Of a stretch of DNA of 64,000 bases, positions 59,994 through 64,000 are shown piece by piece; the stretch's first letter is position 1; each line of letters starts with the position of its first letter. The notes under the pieces were generated by a model. That model did no database searches, was not told where the DNA came from, and saw only the letters and a program-made list of their open reading frames with translations. Location: contig NZ_CP095376.1 in assembly GCF_023008405.1 (NCBI RefSeq), positions 8,784,501-8,848,500 of the forward strand, given 5' to 3'. A program made the position numbers and the translations under genes. Origin of the DNA: Amycolatopsis sp. FBCC-B4732 (GTDB lineage: Bacteria > Actinomycetota > Actinomycetes > Mycobacteriales > Pseudonocardiaceae).

Positions 59994-60820
59994 GCCCGCG
60001 GCGAGCAGGTGCGCGGGCACCCTTCGCACTCCGACTCGGCCGGGAGCAGGTAGGAGAAGCAGCAGCTCTCGCGGCGCCGCGTCCACTCGCGGTGGCCGTC
60101 CGGGCCCTCCGCCAGGCGCAACGTCGACGCCGACGTCAGCGGCGGGTAGCGCGCGTCGAGGACCAGTGCCGCGTCGGCGACGCCCGCGCCCTCCGCTTCC
60201 GCGGTGCCGCCCTGGCGGCCCGCCCACCACAGCGAGTTCTCCAGCGCGTCGGTCGCCGCCGCCCAGAGCATCCGCTTGCCGAGCCTGCTGACCGGCGCGT
60301 ACGCCTGGACGAACTGGGCGGCGTGAGCCAGGTAACGCGCTCGCAGGACGGCCGCCAGCGCGCGCTCGTCGCGCACCACGGTGGCCTCCGGGCGGGCGGA
60401 ACCGGGGTCGGTGGGCAGGCAGTGGAACGCGTCACCCAGCACGGCCATGCCGTCGGGGTGCGGGCGGTCGTCGGCCAGCCGGAACGCCAGCTCCGCCGGC
60501 TTCAGCGACGGCACCCGCCGCTCGTGGTGCAGCAGCAGCGCGCCGACGTAGGCCGGCACGTGCAGGTACCACGTCATGACCCAGCTGGCCGTGGTCCGCG
60601 GCGGCGTCGCGTCGTGCTCGCGCAGCAGCCAGTCGCCGAGGAGGCCGCGCCACTCGGCGAAGTACGCGGGGGTCTCCAGCAGCTCCGAGCAGCGGATCCA
60701 GCCCGCCGGGACGTCCCGGCGCAGCTCGGTGCGCTCCTGGCGGCCGGAGACCCGCCGCAACGATGACGCGAGGCCGTCTCCGACCTCGCGTGCGTCACGG
60801 AAGGACCGCTGGTGGTTCAA
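59903..60820 (-). CDS. FhuF-like ferric-siderophore reductase ([2Fe-2S])
   Basis: A 305-residue protein ending in the FhuF-type iron-sulfur motif: RRESCCFSYLLPAESECEGC then PRTC, with Cys-Cys, Cys and Cys in the order known for ferric-siderophore reductases. The earlier part (WVMTWYLHVPAYVGALLLHH) matches FhuF-like helices. It would release iron from imported siderophores. The TTG start at 60820 has GAGGAGGG 6 nt upstream. An IdeR-type iron box lies 28 bp further upstream. The C-terminus extends ~40 residues past the last Cys, into the overlap with the convergent gene. Confidence 0.82.
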   Translation of the reverse strand: MNHQRSFRDAREVGDGLASSLRRVSGRQERTELRRDVPAGWIRCSELLETPAYFAEWRGLLGDWLLREHDATPPRTTASWVMTWYLHVPAYVGALLLHHERRVPSLKPAELAFRLADDRPHPDGMAVLGDAFHCLPTDPGSARPEATVVRDERALAAVLRARYLAHAAQFVQAYAPVSRLGKRMLWAAATDALENSLWWAGRQGGTAEAEGAGVADAALVLDARYPPLTSASTLRLAEGPDGHREWTRRRESCCFSYLLPAESECEGCPRTCSPRAQGVQDGSRPEAPSARSNAGAAAGTSTSGP

Positions 60821-61189
60821 CCGCGGCCCTCCTCGCAGGCGTAGTGGATTAGGCGTGCCTAACCTTACAGGCAGACGGCGGCTGCGCCAATCGGGTGGCG
60901 GGGTGATCCGGCACTCCCAGGTTGCGGACTGTTCGCGGTGAGCGGACACCGCGCGGATGGCGGAATCCGGATGGCCCTCCGCACGTTGGGCTTGACGTAA
61001 AGGTGCAGGGCAGCACGAAGATGGAAGTGCCCGGGAGATGCCACGTCCGGGTGCGGAAAAGGCCACTGTCAGCCGTAGTGGTACGCCAGCGCGACGACTT
61101 GGCTACTAGAGTGGTCTCACGGTGCTGAATCCATCGCGGTGAAAGCACGATGGAAACGGGCCGCCGGCGCAGCAGTCGAGGGAGTGCAC
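60821..61189. other. 369-bp intergenic region between FhuF-like gene and clpC
   Basis: Divergent control region. It holds the iron box near the FhuF-like start; the clpC promoter should be in the right half, where a -10-like TACTAG is seen at 61104-61109 without a clear -35. I see no gene in it. Confidence 0.5.
60849..60867. promoter_or_regulatory. IdeR/DtxR-type iron box
   Basis: TTAGGCGTGCCTAACCTTA matches the consensus TTAGGTTAGSCTAACCTAA at 15 of 19 positions and includes the inner repeat TTAGGC-GTG-CCTAA (one unmatched base). Its place 28 bp upstream of the FhuF-like start predicts repression when iron is plentiful. Confidence 0.75.
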
Positions 61190-63748
61190 ATGTTTGAGAG
61201 GTTCACCGACCGCGCGAGGCGGGTGGTCGTTCTGGCTCAAGAAGAAGCCAGGATGCTCAACCACAACTACATCGGCACCGAGCACATCCTCCTGGGTCTG
61301 ATCCACGAGGGTGAGGGTGTCGCCGCCAAGGCGCTGGAGTCGCTGGGCATCGCCCTGGAGGGCGTGCGCCAGCAGGTCGAAGAGATCATCGGCCAGGGCC
61401 AGCAGGCGCCGAGCGGGCACATCCCGTTCACGCCGCGCGCCAAGAAGGTGCTGGAGCTGTCGCTGCGCGAAGCGCTGCAGCTCGGCCACAACTACATCGG
61501 CACCGAGCACATCCTGCTGGGCCTGATCCGCGAGGGCGAAGGCGTCGCCGCGCAGGTGCTGGTCAAGCTGGGTGCGGACCTCAACCGGGTCCGCCAGCAG
61601 GTGCTGCAGCTGCTCTCGGGCTACCAGGGCGGCAAGGAGTCCACCGAAACCGGTTCCGGCCGCGGTGAGGGCACCCCGTCGTCGTCGCTGGTCCTCGACC
61701 AGTTCGGCCGCAACATGACCGTGCTCGCCCGCGAGGGCAAGCTCGACCCGGTCATCGGGCGCGGCAAGGAGATCGAGCGGGTCATGCAGGTGCTGTCCCG
61801 CCGGACCAAGAACAACCCGGTGCTCATCGGCGAGCCCGGCGTCGGCAAGACCGCCGTCGTCGAAGGCCTCGCGCAGAGCATCGTCAAGGGCGAGGTGCCC
61901 GAGACGCTCAAGGACAAGCAGCTCTACACGCTGGACCTGGGCTCCCTGGTCGCCGGCTCCCGCTACCGCGGTGACTTCGAAGAGCGCCTGAAGAAGGTGC
62001 TCAAGGAGATCAAGACCCGCGGCGACATCATCCTGTTCATCGACGAGCTGCACACGCTGGTCGGGGCGGGTGCCGCCGAGGGCGCGATCGACGCGGCTTC
62101 GATCCTGAAGCCGATGCTCGCCCGCGGTGAGCTGCAGACGATCGGCGCGACCACGCTCGAGGAGTACCGCAAGTACATCGAGAAGGACGCCGCCCTCGAG
62201 CGCCGGTTCCAGCCGATCCAGGTCGGCGAGCCGTCGCTGGAGCACACGATCGAGATCCTCAAGGGCCTGCGCGACCGGTACGAGGCGCACCACCGCGTCT
62301 CGATCACCGACTCGGCGCTGGTCGCCGCCGCGACCCTGGCGGACCGGTACATCAACGACCGGTTCCTCCCGGACAAGGCGATCGACCTGATCGACGAGGC
62401 CGGCGCCCGGATGCGCATCCGCCGGATGACCGCGCCGCCGGACCTGCGCGAGTTCGACGAGAAGATCGCGAACGTCCGCCGCGACAAGGAGTCCGCGATC
62501 GACGCGCAGGACTTCGAGCGGGCCGCCCGCCTGCGTGACGAGGAGAAGACCCTCCTCGGCCAGAAGGGCGAGCGGGAGAAGCAGTGGAAGGACGGCGACC
62601 TCGACGTCGTCGCCGAGGTCGACGACGAGCAGATCGCGGAGGTGCTGGCCAACTGGACCGGCATCCCGGTGTTCAAGCTGACCGAGGAGGAGACCACCCG
62701 GCTGCTGCGCATGGAGGACGAACTCCACAAGCGCATCATCGGCCAGGAGGACGCGGTCAAGGCCGTCTCGCAGGCGATCCGCCGTACGCGTGCCGGTCTG
62801 AAGGACCCGAAGCGCCCGTCGGGCTCGTTCATCTTCGCCGGCCCGTCCGGTGTCGGTAAGACCGAGCTGTCGAAGGCGCTGGCGGCGTTCCTGTTCGGCG
62901 AGGACGACGCGCTCATCCAGATCGACATGGGCGAGTTCCACGACCGCTACACCGCTTCGCGGCTCTTCGGTGCCCCTCCGGGCTACGTGGGCTACGAAGA
63001 GGGCGGCCAGCTGACGGAGAAGGTGCGTCGCAAGCCGTTCTCGGTGGTCCTGTTCGACGAGATCGAGAAGGCGCACCAGGAGATCTACAACACGCTCCTG
63101 CAGGTGCTGGAAGACGGCCGCCTGACCGACGGTCAGGGTCGCACGGTCGACTTCAAGAACACGGTCCTCATCTTCACGTCCAACCTGGGCACGTCGGACA
63201 TCTCGAAGTCCGTCTCCCTCGGGTTCGCCGGTGGCAACGACACCACGAACCGGTACGAGAAGATGAAGCAGAAGGTCAACGAGGAAATGAAGAAGCATTT
63301 CCGCCCGGAGTTCCTGAACCGGATCGATGACATCATCGTGTTCCACCAGCTGACGCAGGAACAGATCATCATGATGGTCGACCTGATGATCGGCCGCGTG
63401 GAGACGCAGCTGCGCGCCAAGGACATGGAGCTGGAGCTGACCGAGAAGGCCAAGTCCCTCCTGGCCAAGCGCGGCTTCGACCCGGTGCTGGGCGCCCGGC
63501 CGCTGCGCCGCACGATCCAGCGCGAGATCGAGGACCAGCTGTCGGAGAAGATCCTGTTCGGCGAGGTCGAGGCGGGCCAGATCATCCTGGTCGACGTCGA
63601 AGGCTGGAGCGGCAACCCGGAGGACAAGGACGACCAGGCCAAGTTCACCTTCCGCGGTGAGCGCCGGCCGTCCTCGATCCCGGACGCCCCGCCGGTCAGC
63701 ATCGGCGCGGGCCACGAGGAGCAGAGCGGCGAAGCCGAAGCCGAGTGA
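61190..63748 (+). CDS. clpC: ATP-dependent Clp protease ATPase subunit ClpC
   Basis: ClpC unfolds proteins and feeds them to ClpP. The 852-residue protein has the duplicated N-domain (both halves contain [14 protein letters not shown]), Walker A GEPGVGKT in AAA1, the coiled-coil middle with UVR-like residues ([18 protein letters not shown]), Walker A GPSGVGKT in AAA2 and a C-terminal D2 small domain ([20 protein letters not shown]). ATG 61190 has GAGGGAG upstream. An upstream in-frame ATG (61139) lacks a ribosome site. A strong hairpin follows. Confidence 0.97.
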   Translation: MFERFTDRARRVVVLAQEEARMLNHNYIGTEHILLGLIHEGEGVAAKALESLGIALEGVRQQVEEIIGQGQQAPSGHIPFTPRAKKVLELSLREALQLGHNYIGTEHILLGLIREGEGVAAQVLVKLGADLNRVRQQVLQLLSGYQGGKESTETGSGRGEGTPSSSLVLDQFGRNMTVLAREGKLDPVIGRGKEIERVMQVLSRRTKNNPVLIGEPGVGKTAVVEGLAQSIVKGEVPETLKDKQLYTLDLGSLVAGSRYRGDFEERLKKVLKEIKTRGDIILFIDELHTLVGAGAAEGAIDAASILKPMLARGELQTIGATTLEEYRKYIEKDAALERRFQPIQVGEPSLEHTIEILKGLRDRYEAHHRVSITDSALVAAATLADRYINDRFLPDKAIDLIDEAGARMRIRRMTAPPDLREFDEKIANVRRDKESAIDAQDFERAARLRDEEKTLLGQKGEREKQWKDGDLDVVAEVDDEQIAEVLANWTGIPVFKLTEEETTRLLRMEDELHKRIIGQEDAVKAVSQAIRRTRAGLKDPKRPSGSFIFAGPSGVGKTELSKALAAFLFGEDDALIQIDMGEFHDRYTASRLFGAPPGYVGYEEGGQLTEKVRRKPFSVVLFDEIEKAHQEIYNTLLQVLEDGRLTDGQGRTVDFKNTVLIFTSNLGTSDISKSVSLGFAGGNDTTNRYEKMKQKVNEEMKKHFRPEFLNRIDDIIVFHQLTQEQIIMMVDLMIGRVETQLRAKDMELELTEKAKSLLAKRGFDPVLGARPLRRTIQREIEDQLSEKILFGEVEAGQIILVDVEGWSGNPEDKDDQAKFTFRGERRPSSIPDAPPVSIGAGHEEQSGEAEAE

Positions 63749-63771
63749 TCGGGCTTTAGCTACGACGTAGG

Positions 63772-63806
63772 AAGGGCGGTTCCCCTTGAGGGGGGAGCCG
63801 CCCTTT
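63772..63806 (+). terminator. Terminator after clpC
   Basis: AAGGGCGG (63772-63779) pairs with CCGCCCTT (63798-63805), with an inner CCCC/GGGG stem and TTGA loop, followed by TTTG. Confidence 0.88.
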
Positions 63807-63842
63807 GTCGTGTCTGGCGCATTCCGGCCATAAGGTCTACAT

Positions 63843-63854
63843 TATAGTTGCTGG
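63843..63854 (+). promoter_or_regulatory. -10 element for the toxin gene, leaderless geometry
   Basis: TATAGT (63843-63848) in a local A+T-rich patch lies 6 nt before the ATG at 63855. No -35 is obvious. The surrounding partial dyad could be a toxin-antitoxin operator. Confidence 0.45.
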
Positions 63855-64000
63855 ATGGAGTGGGAGATCGAGCTGCACGACGAGGTCGACCGGTGGTTCG
63901 TGGACCTGTGCCGGACCGACCCGGTCTCTGCGGACCGGGTCGAAGAGGCGATCGACGTGCTCGCTCGGGAAGGTCCCGGTCTCGGGCGGCCGCTGGTCGA
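63855..64000 (+). CDS. RelE/HigB-type toxin, 3' end outside the window
   Basis: The first 48 codons are visible and read MEWEIELHDEVDRWFVDLCR, then RVEEAIDVLAREGPGLGRPL. This is the opening of the phage-derived RelE/HigB (Gp49-like) toxin group, which cleaves mRNA on ribosomes. The antitoxin gene, usually an HTH protein, would be expected just downstream and is not in view. ATG 63855 has no Shine-Dalgarno but lies 6 nt after a good -10, suggesting leaderless translation. Confidence 0.75.
   Translation, partial: MEWEIELHDEVDRWFVDLCRTDPVSADRVEEAIDVLAREGPGLGRPLV

Noticed and set aside
61081..61096. ClgR operator upstream of clpC (CGC-N4-GCG)
   Set aside because: The spacing and flanks do not match the form I know well enough, and such short GC-rich dyads are frequent here.
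61106..63715. 869-codon open frame opposite clpC
   Set aside because: A shadow of clpC with no ribosome site or family resemblance; the sense-strand protein is unmistakable.

Overview
The window is high-GC actinobacterial DNA, most likely from Amycolatopsis or a close relative in the Pseudonocardiaceae. Support comes from Lsr2, ClpC, LAxTG sortase signalling, PE/PPE/EspG-like type VII secretion genes, GTG/TTG starts and leaderless promoters. The gene order also follows, from memory, the Mycobacterium tuberculosis interval around topA-holB and ppa-dacB-zincin-tilS-hpt...ftsH-folE-folP-folB-folK-DUF3180-Rv3604c-Rv3603c-panC-panD-coaX...lysS-lsr2-clpC. Species assignment is inference.

Layout. 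1-14.7 kb: a 5'-truncated proton pyrophosphatase (hppA), a lipoprotein, a WhiA-like LAGLIDADG-fold protein without the HTH domain, a secreted trypsin-like protease, topA, a cluster of EspG-like proteins behind near-identical DNA-damage-type promoters, a membrane-anchored protein, a transporter fused to a degenerate thymidylate-kinase domain, and holB. 15-18 kb: a two-gene candidate defence cassette made of a HEPN/Abi protein and an HTH-methyltransferase-specificity fusion. 18-26 kb: an LAxTG surface protein, tRNA-Thr(CGT), a GreA-family protein, a TetR regulator, a zinc carboxypeptidase, a gamma-carbonic-anhydrase-like protein, a divergent ribosomal protein L11 paralog behind a MerR-type promoter, a CGNR-like protein, and glyA behind a ZTP riboswitch. 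26-35.8 kb: an Lrp regulator and a drug exporter, ppa, dacB, an IS481 remnant, a DinB protein, a zincin, tilS and hpt.

35.9-39.5 kb holds PE-like, PPE-like and two EspG-family genes, placed between hpt and ftsH. 39.7-45.4 kb is ftsH and the folate operon folE-folP-folB-folK; folE carries a 325-residue LAGLIDADG intein immediately before its Cys-Glu-His-His zinc motif. 45.4-46.2 kb is a non-coding minisatellite of about 54-55 bp units with covarying palindromes. 46.2-54.5 kb runs through a MerR regulator and the pantothenate/CoA genes. 54.5-61 kb holds an inverted pair of DnaA boxes, a guanidine-III riboswitch with its SMR exporter, a methyltransferase, lysS, lsr2, an AraC regulator, a mycothiol-transferase-fold protein and an iron-box-controlled FhuF-like protein. 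The window ends with clpC and the first part of a RelE/HigB-type toxin.

How the parts fit. Most genes are core metabolism or maintenance in short, translationally coupled operons. The most unusual material is accessory: the damage-promoter EspG-like genes, the HEPN/methyltransferase pair, the L11 paralog, the FolE intein and the kinase-dead TMK fusion. All functional calls are from reading the sequence; no database search was run.
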